Positions 52,497-59,858 of a stretch of 64,000 nucleotides of DNA are shown one piece after another (position 1 is the first letter of the stretch; each line of letters begins with the position of its first letter). A model generated the notes under the pieces. The model made no database searches and was not told where the DNA came from. It was given only the letters and a program-made list of their open reading frames with translations. The DNA is from Actinomadura opuntiae (lineage in GTDB: Bacteria; Actinomycetota; Actinomycetes; Streptosporangiales; Streptosporangiaceae). The position numbers and the translations under genes are program-made. The DNA is taken from assembly GCF_030283205.1 (NCBI RefSeq), contig NZ_JASNWF010000023.1, positions 1 through 64,000 of the forward strand, written 5' to 3'.

Positions 52497-53174
52497 ATGA
52501 GCCCCCGCCGGCACGACCCGCGGATGCGGCCGGCGCTCGTCGACATCGCGGCGCGGCTGCTGCGCGAGGAGGGGCCGCAGGCGCTCACGGCCCGCCGGCT
52601 CGCCGCCGAGGCGGGCTGCTCCACGATGGTCGTCTACACCTACTTCGGCGCGATGAGCGGGCTGATCCGGGAGGTCGTCCACGAGGGCTTCGCCCGGCTG
52701 CAGTCGCACTTCAACCGGGTCGCGATCACCGAGGACCCGGTCGCCGACATGGCGCTGCTCGGCCGCGCGTACCGGCTGAACGCGCACGCCAACCCGCACC
52801 TGTACGCGGTGATGTTCGGCGCGGCGTCCCTCGGCGGGTTCTCGCTGTCGGAGGCCGACCGGCAGCACGGCCGCTACACCCTCGTCGACGTGGTGCACTG
52901 CGCGCACCGCTGCGTGCGCGCGGGACGGTTCGCCGCGGGCGACGCCGAGCTCGTCGCGCACCAGATGTGGAGCGCCATCCACGGGCTCGTCACGCTGGAG
53001 CTCGGCGAGTACCTGGTCGCCCCCTACGACGCCGACGTGTGCTTCGAGGCGCAGCTCGTCGCGCTGATGGTGAGCGTCGGCGACACCCGCGAGGCCGCGG
53101 CCCGGTCGGTCGCCACGTCGCTGGAGCGGCTGCGCGCCGAGCTGCGGCCGGCGGTCGGCCAGACCGTCCGCTGA
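52497..53174 (+). CDS. TetR-family transcriptional regulator (WHG-type C-terminus)
   Basis: This 225-residue regulator has the N-terminal helix-turn-helix (ALVDIAARLLREEGPQALTA, RRLAAEAGCSTMVVYTYFG). The C-terminal ligand domain has MWSAIHGLVTLELGEYL, typical of the TetR_C WHG group. The ATG at 52497 gives MSPRRHDPRMRPAL, the usual entry. An in-frame GTG at 52425 would add 24 arginine-rich residues and is less likely. It lies between the divergent sigma gene and the YCII gene, so either may be regulated. Confidence 0.87.
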   Translation: MSPRRHDPRMRPALVDIAARLLREEGPQALTARRLAAEAGCSTMVVYTYFGAMSGLIREVVHEGFARLQSHFNRVAITEDPVADMALLGRAYRLNAHANPHLYAVMFGAASLGGFSLSEADRQHGRYTLVDVVHCAHRCVRAGRFAAGDAELVAHQMWSAIHGLVTLELGEYLVAPYDADVCFEAQLVALMVSVGDTREAAARSVATSLERLRAELRPAVGQTVR

Positions 53175-53232
53175 GCCGTCCCTCCCCGCCCCGGACGCCT
53201 GCGGACGGGGGCCCGCGGCGGCCCGCCTTGGA

Positions 53233-53244
53233 TAGCATGCGGGC
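53233..53244 (+). promoter_or_regulatory. Leaderless promoter -10 box of the YCII gene
   Basis: TAGCAT (53233-53238) lies 6 nt before the GTG start at 53245. No Shine-Dalgarno sequence is present, so the transcript probably starts at the GTG. No ECF42-type -35/-10 pair is seen here. Confidence 0.45.
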
Positions 53245-53595
53245 GTGAAGTACATGCTCATCTTCTGCAGCGACGCGTCGACCGGCATGAGCGCCGACGA
53301 GGTCGGGAATGCCGCCGCCGCGATGGAGGGCTGCGAGGAGTGGACGCGGGACATGGAGAGCCGCGGCTTCCTGCGCGGCGGTGCGGGCCTGCGGCCGAGC
53401 GACGAGGCGCGCACGCTGCGGGTCCGCGACGAGCAGGTGCTGCTGTCGGACGGCCCGTTCGCCGAGACCCGCGACCAGATCGGCGGGTTCAGCCTGCTGG
53501 AGTGCCCGGGGCCCGACGAGGCGCTGGAGGCGGCGGCCGGGCACCCGTGGGCCCGGGTCGGCCAGATCGAGGTCCGGCCGGTCTGGGAGCCCTGA
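53245..53595 (+). CDS. YCII/DGPF-domain protein
   Basis: This 116-residue protein has the hallmark DGPF motif in VLLSDGPFAETRDQIGGF, with KYMLIFCSDAS at the start and LEAAAGHPWARVGQIEVRPV at the end. Such proteins are the usual genomic partners and targets of ECF42 sigma factors. Their biochemical function is unknown. Start is GTG at 53245. It is separated from the sigma gene by the TetR gene and is on the opposite strand. Its CCC-TGA terminus is repeated downstream (see the tandem repeat). Confidence 0.9.
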   Translation: MKYMLIFCSDASTGMSADEVGNAAAAMEGCEEWTRDMESRGFLRGGAGLRPSDEARTLRVRDEQVLLSDGPFAETRDQIGGFSLLECPGPDEALEAAAGHPWARVGQIEVRPVWEP

Positions 53596-53668
53596 GCCTC
53601 GGGGAACCCTGAGCTTCGGGGAACCCTGAGACGGGGAACCCTGAGACGGGGAGCCCTGAGACGGGGGC
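53590..53668 (+). repeat. Five-unit tandem repeat starting at the YCII stop codon
   Basis: Five units of 17, 17, 15, 15 and 15 bp begin CCCTGAG and end in a CGGGGAA-like block. The first CCCTGA is the Pro-stop end of the YCII gene. The copies diverge slightly, with the first two carrying GCCTC/GCTTC and the others GAC. They fill the spacer before the convergent TIGR03084-family gene. Confidence 0.85.
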
Positions 53669-53703
53669 CCGGCCGCCGCGCGCCCTCGGGTGCGCGCCCG
53701 CCC

Positions 53704-54525
53704 TCAGCCGCTCGCGGGACGTCCGGACGCGGCCGCCGCGAACTGCCCGGGGGCGCGTCCCGGCCCGGCGGGCCCGCGGTAGGCCTGCGCGATGTCCAGC
53801 CAGCGGTCGGCCTCGGGACCGTCCGCGGTGACGGCGACGTCCGCGCGGTGCCGGCGCCGCGTCACCAGCAGGCAGAAGTCCTCCGCCGGGCCGCTGACCC
53901 GGTCCGGTGCGTCCTCCGGGCCGAACGTCCACTGCGCGCCGGACGGGGCGGTGATCTCGAAGCGGAACTCGTGCGCGGGCGGGGTGAGCCCGCGCGTCTG
54001 ATAGCCGAAGTCGCGGGTGAGGATCGCGAACCCGACCAGGTGCAGCAGCCGGTCGGTGCGCTCCAGGCGCACGCCGAGCGCGTCGGCGATGTCCTGGCCG
54101 TGCGCGAACGTCTCCATGATGCCCGCGCAGGCCAGGATCGCCGGGGGCAGCGGGTTGACCAGCCACGGCACCGTCCGGTCCTCGGGGAAGGCGGCGAGCG
54201 CCGCGATGCCCTCCGCGCGCTCGCGCTCCCAGACGGCGAGCAGGTCCTGCGGTGATCCGGTGGGGTACTCGCGCAGCGCGGCGTTCACCGCGCCGTTGAA
54301 GTCGCCCTTGGCGCGCTCGGTGAGCGCCTGGAACGCCGCGGCGTCGGAGGCCGCGGTGCCGGCCAGCCGGAAGATGAACGCCAGGTGCGCCACCTGGTCG
54401 GCGACCGTCCAGCCGGGGGCGGGGGTGGGCCGCGCCCACCCCGCGCCGTCCAGGCCGTCGACCATCCGGCCGATCTGCGCGCTCTCGGCGTCCAGGTCGG
54501 CGATCACGGTTGTCAGGTCCGTCAC
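53704..54525 (-). CDS. TIGR03084-family DinB-like metal-binding protein
   Basis: This 273-residue protein has a DinB/MDMPI-type N-terminal bundle. Candidate metal ligands are in TVADQVAHLAFIF and CAGIMETFAHGQDIADALG. It opens TDLTTVIADLDAESAQ and has WARPTPAPGWTVADQVAHLA, typical of the TIGR03084 group. Start is GTG at 54525 with AAAGGA about 7 nt upstream. It lies downstream of the MMPL gene on the same strand. Function unknown; a mycothiol-linked enzyme is possible. Confidence 0.85.
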   Translation of the reverse strand: MTDLTTVIADLDAESAQIGRMVDGLDGAGWARPTPAPGWTVADQVAHLAFIFRLAGTAASDAAAFQALTERAKGDFNGAVNAALREYPTGSPQDLLAVWERERAEGIAALAAFPEDRTVPWLVNPLPPAILACAGIMETFAHGQDIADALGVRLERTDRLLHLVGFAILTRDFGYQTRGLTPPAHEFRFEITAPSGAQWTFGPEDAPDRVSGPAEDFCLLVTRRRHRADVAVTADGPEADRWLDIAQAYRGPAGPGRAPGQFAAAASGRPASG

Positions 54526-54632
54526 GAGCCGGTCCTTTCCCGATGCGGAAGCCCGCGGGCAGCGGGCGGATCCAGCGTCCCCCCGCCGCCCCGCGGGCGT
54601 CTCGTTCGATCGTGCGGACCTGGACCCGCCGG

Positions 54633-56774
54633 TCAGTCCGCGACCGGTGCGGGCTGCTCCGCGCGCCCCGGTTCGCCGGTCCGCTCGCCGCGCCGGAAGA
54701 TCTCGCCGGGCCACCACATCCACCGGCCGAGGTCGAGCGCGGCGGCCGACACCAGCACGGACCGGACGACGAACGTGTCCAGCAGCACGCCGAGCGCCAC
54801 CGCGATGCCGATCTCGGCCATGAACGACAGCGGCAGCACGCCGAGGGCGCCGAACGTGCCGGCGACCACGACGCCCGCCGAGGTGATGACGCCGCCGGTC
54901 GCGGCGAGCGAGCGCAGCACGCCCTCCCGCGGCCCGCGGCGCAGCGCCTCCTCCCGCATCCGCGTGGCGAGGAAGATGTTGTAGTCGACGCCGAGCGCCA
55001 CCATGAACACGAACGCCCAGAGCGGGAAGGACGGGTCGGCGGCGGGCAGGTCGGCGACGTGGTCGAACACCAGCGCGCTCAGCCCCAGCGCGGCGCCGAA
55101 CGCGAGCAGCACCGTGGCGACCAGCACCAGCGGCGCGACGACCGCCCGCAGCACGAGCAGCAGCAGGACGAGCACGCCGAGCAGCACCAGCGGGATCACC
55201 ACGGCCCGGTCGTGCCGGGACGCGCGCAGCACGTCCCGGCTGACCGCGTCGCCGCCGCCCACCTTGGCCTCCGCGCCGGGCACCGAGCGCACCGCCGACC
55301 GGACCCGGTCGACCGTCCGGTACGCGGCGCCGGATCCGGGCTGCGCCGTCAGCGTGGCCTCCAGGTACACCGCGTCGCCGGCGGTGCGGGGCGCGCTCAC
55401 GCCCGCGACGCCGGGGGTGTGCGACACGGCGGCGGCGAGCGGGCCGCCCGCCGCGGCCCGTCCGACGACCTGCAGCGGCTGTCCGGCGCCGGCGGGGAAG
55501 TGCCGGTCGCTGATCTGCTGCCCGACGACCGAGTCGGGCTTGTCGCGGAAGGAGTTCGTGCCGCTGAAGCCGTTGGCGTTCAGCCCGAGCACGCCGAGCG
55601 ACAGCGCGCCGAGCACCACCGTCGTGCCGATCCAGATCACCCGCGGCCGCGCGGCGATCACCCGGCCCGCCCGCGCCCACAGGCCCTCGTGGCCGGGGTC
55701 GCCGGCGTCGGCGGTGGGACGCGCCGGCCAGAACAGCCACCGGCCGAACACCACCAGCAGGGCGGGGAGGAACGTCAGCATCACGGCGAGGCTGACCACG
55801 ACGCCGATCGCGGCGACGGGGCCGAGGCTCCGGGTGGAGTTCAGGTCCGCGGCCGTCAGGCAGAGCATCGCCAGGGCGACGATGCCGGCGCTGGCGCACA
55901 GGCTCAGCGCGGAGCGGCGCAGCGCCGCCGCCATCGCCGCGTGCCGGTCGGTGTGCCGGCGCAGCTCCTCCCGGTACCGGGAGGTGATCAGCAGGGTGTA
56001 GTCGGTGGCGACGCCGAACACCAGCACGATGAGCACGAACGAGCTCTCGCCGCTGACGGTCAGCCCGGCGTGCTCGGCGAGCCCGTAGATGATGGCCTGC
56101 GCCACGTTCAGCGACACGAACGCGCCGATGAGCGGCAGCACCCACAGCACCGGACTGCGGTAGGTCAGCACGAGGATCGCGATGACGACGAGGACGGTCA
56201 CCGCGAGCAGGCGGGAGTCCAGCCCCTTGAACGCCTTGCCGGAGTCGGCCTGGAAGCCGGCCTGGCCCGCCACGTGGGCGTGGAGGCCGCCGCCTCCGGC
56301 GCGGGCGGTCGAGCGCAGCCGGTCGACCATCGGGCCGAGCGCCGGCCACCCCTTCCGGCCGACGTTGATCTGCACGACCGTCTCCAGGACCCGGCCGTCC
56401 TTGGACGCCATCGGCCCGACCACGCCGACGACCCGGCTGTCGACCTCGCCGCCGGACCTCTCGGCGAGCGCGGTGAAGCGGCGCGCGTCAGCGGCGGCCT
56501 TGGCGCGGTCGGCGGCGGTGACGGCCGCGCCGTCCCGGTTGTAGACGACCAGCGCGGGATAGGTGTCGCGCGAGTGGAACCGCTGCGCGACCGCCAGGGC
56601 GCGGGTCGACTCGGCGTTGCCCGGCAGCCACTGGGACGCGTCGTTCTGCTGCGCGTCCGCGAGCTTGGACGACAGCGACCCGGTGGCGAGGAAGACGACC
56701 AGCCAGAACAGCACGACCAGCCATTTGGTCAGCCGCCCTCCGGGGAGCCCGGACAGCCTGTGCACCACGGACAT
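54633..56774 (-). CDS. MMPL-family RND transporter
   Basis: This 713-residue membrane protein has the MMPL layout: an N-terminal helix (WLVVLFWLVVFLATGSL), an extracytoplasmic loop, and a first block of membrane helices. That block contains VLIVLVFGVATDYTLLITSR, the conserved DY proton-relay motif. A second loop and helix block follow, with FVFMVALGVDYNIFLATRM. Family members export lipids, glycolipids and specialised metabolites. Start is ATG at 56774, with GGGAGG slightly far upstream. It carries an ECF-type promoter box at 56808-56844 shared with the downstream-strand neighbour. It is a candidate exporter for the cluster. Confidence 0.9.
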   Translation of the reverse strand: MSVVHRLSGLPGGRLTKWLVVLFWLVVFLATGSLSSKLADAQQNDASQWLPGNAESTRALAVAQRFHSRDTYPALVVYNRDGAAVTAADRAKAAADARRFTALAERSGGEVDSRVVGVVGPMASKDGRVLETVVQINVGRKGWPALGPMVDRLRSTARAGGGGLHAHVAGQAGFQADSGKAFKGLDSRLLAVTVLVVIAILVLTYRSPVLWVLPLIGAFVSLNVAQAIIYGLAEHAGLTVSGESSFVLIVLVFGVATDYTLLITSRYREELRRHTDRHAAMAAALRRSALSLCASAGIVALAMLCLTAADLNSTRSLGPVAAIGVVVSLAVMLTFLPALLVVFGRWLFWPARPTADAGDPGHEGLWARAGRVIAARPRVIWIGTTVVLGALSLGVLGLNANGFSGTNSFRDKPDSVVGQQISDRHFPAGAGQPLQVVGRAAAGGPLAAAVSHTPGVAGVSAPRTAGDAVYLEATLTAQPGSGAAYRTVDRVRSAVRSVPGAEAKVGGGDAVSRDVLRASRHDRAVVIPLVLLGVLVLLLLVLRAVVAPLVLVATVLLAFGAALGLSALVFDHVADLPAADPSFPLWAFVFMVALGVDYNIFLATRMREEALRRGPREGVLRSLAATGGVITSAGVVVAGTFGALGVLPLSFMAEIGIAVALGVLLDTFVVRSVLVSAAALDLGRWMWWPGEIFRRGERTGEPGRAEQPAPVAD

Positions 56775-56807
56775 GGGAACTGCAACCTCCCGCTCGTGTC
56801 GGATCAG

Positions 56808-56844
56808 TCGCCCTACCGACGAACGCGGGACGGCGGAAAGGACA
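56808..56844 (-). promoter_or_regulatory. ECF-type promoter box 1 (upstream of the MMPL gene)
   Basis: On the minus strand TGTCCTTTCC (56844-56835) is followed after 9 nt by CGTTCGTCGGTAGGGCGA (56825-56808). The TGTCC/CGTCGG pair has about 17 nt between hexamers, as in ECF sigma promoters. The same pair with identical spacing occurs at 57800-57836. Confidence 0.6.
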
Positions 56845-56976
56845 GCCGGCGCCGGCGAGATCCCGCACGGAGGAAGTGCGCAGAAGAACGGCGCCCGCCC
56901 GGTCCGCGAACGGACCCGGCGGACGCCGATGCGGCCGGGCTCTGCCCCTAGAAATCCGCCCCCGGGAAGAAGGCCC

Positions 56977-57765
56977 TCAGCCCTCGAAGAACGCGGTGAG
57001 CGTCGAGGCGAGCACATCCGGGGCGGCGTCGTGGCTCTGCCCTTCCAGTTCCGCGAGGGTGCCGTCGGGCAGCAGCTCCGCGAGCCGCCGCGCGACCTGC
57101 TTCATCGGCTCGGGGCCTGCGCCGCCGTAGGCGACGAGGGCGGGCACGGTGATCCCGGCGATCAGGTCGTCGGGGATCGTGCCGTCGCCGCCCGCCGCGA
57201 TGGCGGCGTGGTCGTAGGGCAGGGTGTGCGCGATCCCCTCCAGCGCCGGGAACATCGGGGCGTGCCGCATGCCCTGCGCCATCTCCTGCGGCATGCCGAT
57301 CCCGGTCATGAACTCCACCACCGCGTCGCCGCGGCGGCCCTCGTCGAGCAGCGACTGGACCGCCTCGGCCCGCCGCGCGGCGTGCTTGCGCGCCTCGTCC
57401 TCGTCCGGGACGAACGGCACCTCGTACACCGCCACCCGGGACACCGGCACGCCCGCGGCGGCCGCCCGCAGCGCCAGCGCGCCGCCCGAGGAGATCCCGA
57501 ACAGCGCGGGCCGGCCGCCGACCGCGCCGGCCAGCGCGGCCAGGTCGTCGATCTCGCGGGCTATGTCGTAGTGCGGGTGGTCGCCGCTGTCGCCGCGTCC
57601 CCTGCGGTCGTAGCGGACGACGGTGAAGCGCGGCTCGAGATGCTCGGCGAGCGGCACCGCCGAGCCCCGGTCGTTGAACGCCCCGCCCACCAGGATCACC
57701 GCCGGGCCCTCCCCGGACCGCTCGAACGCGATCGGGGTGGCGTCTGCCGAGGTCACGATCTCCAT
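56977..57765 (-). CDS. Alpha/beta hydrolase
   Basis: This 262-residue hydrolase has the oxyanion region VILVGGAFNDRGSAVPLAEH, VVRYDRRGRGDSGDHPHYD, and the nucleophile elbow ALFGISSGGALALRAAA with serine. The late histidine is in LEGQSHDAAPDVL and the acid in the TVPALVAYGGAG strand. Start is ATG at 57765 with AAGGGG about 8 nt upstream. An ECF-type box at 57800-57836 precedes it. The gene is cytoplasmic with no signal peptide. Substrate unknown. Confidence 0.88.
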   Translation of the reverse strand: MEIVTSADATPIAFERSGEGPAVILVGGAFNDRGSAVPLAEHLEPRFTVVRYDRRGRGDSGDHPHYDIAREIDDLAALAGAVGGRPALFGISSGGALALRAAAAGVPVSRVAVYEVPFVPDEDEARKHAARRAEAVQSLLDEGRRGDAVVEFMTGIGMPQEMAQGMRHAPMFPALEGIAHTLPYDHAAIAAGGDGTIPDDLIAGITVPALVAYGGAGPEPMKQVARRLAELLPDGTLAELEGQSHDAAPDVLASTLTAFFEG

Positions 57766-57799
57766 GGCTTGTCCCCTTCGTGGTTGCCGTCTGCCTCTT

Positions 57800-57836
57800 T
57801 CGCCCTACCGACGAACGAGGGGCCCCGGAGAGGACA
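57800..57836 (-). promoter_or_regulatory. ECF-type promoter box 2 (upstream of the alpha/beta hydrolase)
   Basis: On the minus strand TGTCCTCTCC (57836-57827) is followed after 9 nt by CGTTCGTCGGTAGGGCGA (57817-57800). This matches box 1 over both blocks, with one change in the first. It lies about 35 nt upstream of the hydrolase start. Confidence 0.6.
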
Positions 57837-57846
57837 CTTCCAGAAT

Positions 57847-57879
57847 CCGCGCCGCGCGCCCGGCGGACGCGCGGCGCGG
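57847..57879 (-). terminator. Hairpin just after the TylF-like methyltransferase gene
   Basis: CCGCGCCGCGCG (57847-57858) pairs perfectly with CGCGCGGCGCGG (57868-57879), leaving a 9-nt loop. It follows the methyltransferase stop by about 5 nt and separates the aromatic operon from the hydrolase promoter. Confidence 0.75.
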
Positions 57880-57884
57880 GGGCC

Positions 57885-58664
57885 TCACTCGCCCCAGCGG
57901 AAGTAGATGACGGGCGGCTCGCGGCCCGGCACCGAGACCTGCCGCAGCGCCACCCGGTCGAGGCCGAGGACCTCGTGCAGCGCGGCCGTCTCCCCCGGCC
58001 ACTTGGGGTGGGCGAACTCGTCGAACGCGACGATGCTGCCGCGCGTCAGGTGCGGCAGGATCGCCTGCAGCGTGTCGCGGGTCGGCTCGTACAGGTCGAG
58101 GTCGAAGTAGGCGAGGGCGATGACGGTCTCGGGGTGGTCGGCCAGGTAGCGCGGCACCGTCTCGCGGACGTCGCCCTTGACCACGAAGCTGCGCCGGGTG
58201 TGCCCGAACGGCTCGCCGACCTCGTGCGCCTCCAGCACCTCGCGCAGGTGGCCGACCTCGTCCGGCGGGACGGCGAACCGGCCGTCCACCGCGCTCGGGC
58301 TGGCCCGGTCGATGTCGGCGATGCCGGTGAGGCCCTCGAAGGTGTCGAACCCGATGACGCGGCGCAGCGAGTTGTAGGGCTCGTAGACGTGCCGCAGCGC
58401 GGTCAGCGCGGCCAGGTGCCGGCCGTGCAGCACCCCGAACTCCATGACCACGCCGGGCAGCTCGGGGATCATCCGGTACAGCGCGTCCATCGACAGCAGG
58501 TCGCTCAGCTCGAACCGGCGCAGGTAGACGGTCAGGTTGTCGATCAGGTACTCGGGCGGGATCGGGGTCGCGGCCAGCAGCTTGGCCAGCCGCTCGCGCG
58601 ACTCGCGCTCCTGCTCGCCCTCGTGCGGGACGGTCCTCGGGTCGCGGTACTGGCTCTCGGTCAT
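57885..58664 (-). CDS. TylF/MycF-family class I SAM-dependent methyltransferase
   Basis: This 259-residue protein resembles the TylF/MycF O-methyltransferases of natural-product pathways. The SAM-binding region is VVMEFGVLHGRHLAALTA, followed by RRVIGFDTFEGLTGI. The acidic DLDLYEPTRDTLQAI and GSIVAFDEFAHPKWPGE supply metal and catalytic acidic residues. Start is ATG at 58664 with AAGGA about 6 nt upstream. It is the last gene of the SDR-HpaB-HmaS operon and could O-methylate the aryl hydroxyl group made by the HpaB-like enzyme. Confidence 0.83.
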   Translation of the reverse strand: MTESQYRDPRTVPHEGEQERESRERLAKLLAATPIPPEYLIDNLTVYLRRFELSDLLSMDALYRMIPELPGVVMEFGVLHGRHLAALTALRHVYEPYNSLRRVIGFDTFEGLTGIADIDRASPSAVDGRFAVPPDEVGHLREVLEAHEVGEPFGHTRRSFVVKGDVRETVPRYLADHPETVIALAYFDLDLYEPTRDTLQAILPHLTRGSIVAFDEFAHPKWPGETAALHEVLGLDRVALRQVSVPGREPPVIYFRWGE

Positions 58665-58701
58665 CTGCGTCCTTTCGCGCGGGCCGCGGCGGGCCGGGCG
58701 G

Positions 58702-59781
58702 TCACCCCGCCGCCCCGGTGCGGGCGGACTCCACGGCCCGGTAGAGCGCCCGGATGTTGCCGGAGCCGAACGAGCGCGACCCCAGCCGTTCGATCACCTC
58801 GAAGAACAGGGTTCCGCGCGGGTGCGCGGACCGGGTGAAGATCTGGAAGAGCTGCCCGTCGTGGTCCTCGTCCACCAAGACGTTCAGCTCCCGCAGCCGC
58901 GGGACGGTGTGCCGGGCGACGGTCAGCCGGCCGGGCAGCAGCCGGTAGTAGGAGTCGGGGGTGGTGAGGAAGTCGACGCCGGCGTCGCCCATGGTCCGTA
59001 CCGTCCGGGTGATGTCGGGCGTGGCGAACGCGACATGCTGCACGCCGGGGCCGTCGTGGACCTTGAGGAAGTCGTTGATCTGGCCCGCGGCCCGGGACGC
59101 GTCCGGTTCGATCAGGGTGAGGGTGACCTCCCCGGACGGGCTCTGCACGACGGTGGTCACCATCGCCTGCGCGCCCACCGCGATGTGCTCGGTGAAGATC
59201 ATCTCGAAGCCGAGGGCGCGGCGGTAGAACTCCACCGTGCCCTCCAGCTCGCCGGCTTCCACGCAGACCGCGATGTGGTCCACCTCGAACAGGCCGGTGT
59301 CCGGGCCGTCCTCCCCGGCGGACCCGGGCCGCGCCGGAAGCCCTGGCAGGGAGCGCGCGCCGGCGCCCGCGGGGCGCTGCACGAACGTGTGGACGGTGTC
59401 GCCGAACGCGCCGATCGTCGCGGTCACGAACCCGTCCCGCTCGATCGGGGCGGCGACCGGCCGGGCCCCGGACGCGACGGCCCGCGCGTAGGCGGCGCGG
59501 GCGTCGGGGACGCCGAGCGCGATGTCGGCGACGCCGTCGCCGTGCCGCGACAGGTAGGCGGCGCCGGGATGGTCGCCGTCCGGCGGGGCGGTCAGCACCA
59601 GCCGGATGCCGTGCGCGCCGAGCGCCGCCGAGCGGCCGTCGGCCGCGGATCCGGCGTCCGCGTACGGCCGGAATCCGTAGCCGCCCGCGAAGTGCCGGAC
59701 ACCGGCGTCGACATCGGTGACGTAGAAACGCAGATGGTCGATCGACATATCTGTGAACGGCGACCCTTGTGCCGGTGACAT
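58702..59781 (-). CDS. hmaS: 4-hydroxymandelate synthase
   Basis: This 359-residue non-heme iron dioxygenase converts 4-hydroxyphenylpyruvate to L-4-hydroxymandelate. It resembles the glycopeptide-pathway HmaS more than HPPD: QLFQIFTRSAHPRGTLFFEV, SFGSGNIRALYRAVE, VGAQAMVTTVVQSPSGEVTL and INDFLKVHDGPGVQHVAFAT. The facial triad is His in LFEVDHIAVCVEAG, His in GVQHVAF and Glu in LFFEVIERLG. Length fits HmaS (about 357) rather than the longer HPPD. Start is taken as ATG at 59781, with GGAGG about 5 nt upstream. It lies between the HpaB-like and methyltransferase genes. No Hmo or HpgT gene for hydroxyphenylglycine is in the window, so another fate for hydroxymandelate is inferred. Confidence 0.9.
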   Translation of the reverse strand: MSPAQGSPFTDMSIDHLRFYVTDVDAGVRHFAGGYGFRPYADAGSAADGRSAALGAHGIRLVLTAPPDGDHPGAAYLSRHGDGVADIALGVPDARAAYARAVASGARPVAAPIERDGFVTATIGAFGDTVHTFVQRPAGAGARSLPGLPARPGSAGEDGPDTGLFEVDHIAVCVEAGELEGTVEFYRRALGFEMIFTEHIAVGAQAMVTTVVQSPSGEVTLTLIEPDASRAAGQINDFLKVHDGPGVQHVAFATPDITRTVRTMGDAGVDFLTTPDSYYRLLPGRLTVARHTVPRLRELNVLVDEDHDGQLFQIFTRSAHPRGTLFFEVIERLGSRSFGSGNIRALYRAVESARTGAAG

Positions 59782-59858
59782 CATTTCCTCCACCGTGGGA
59801 GTTCCACTTTCCTCATTGTCGGCGCCGCCCGGCCGCCCGGGCATCTCCGGTATTGCGC

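Noticed and set aside
53590..53668. CRISPR-like array.
   Set aside because: Units are directly adjacent with no spacers and are only 15-17 bp.
58702..59781. 4-hydroxyphenylpyruvate dioxygenase (homogentisate pathway) instead of hydroxymandelate synthase.
   Set aside because: The C-terminal FGSGNIRALYRAVE, the QLFQIFTRSAHPR segment and the 359-residue length match HmaS, and no tyrosine-catabolism genes are nearby.
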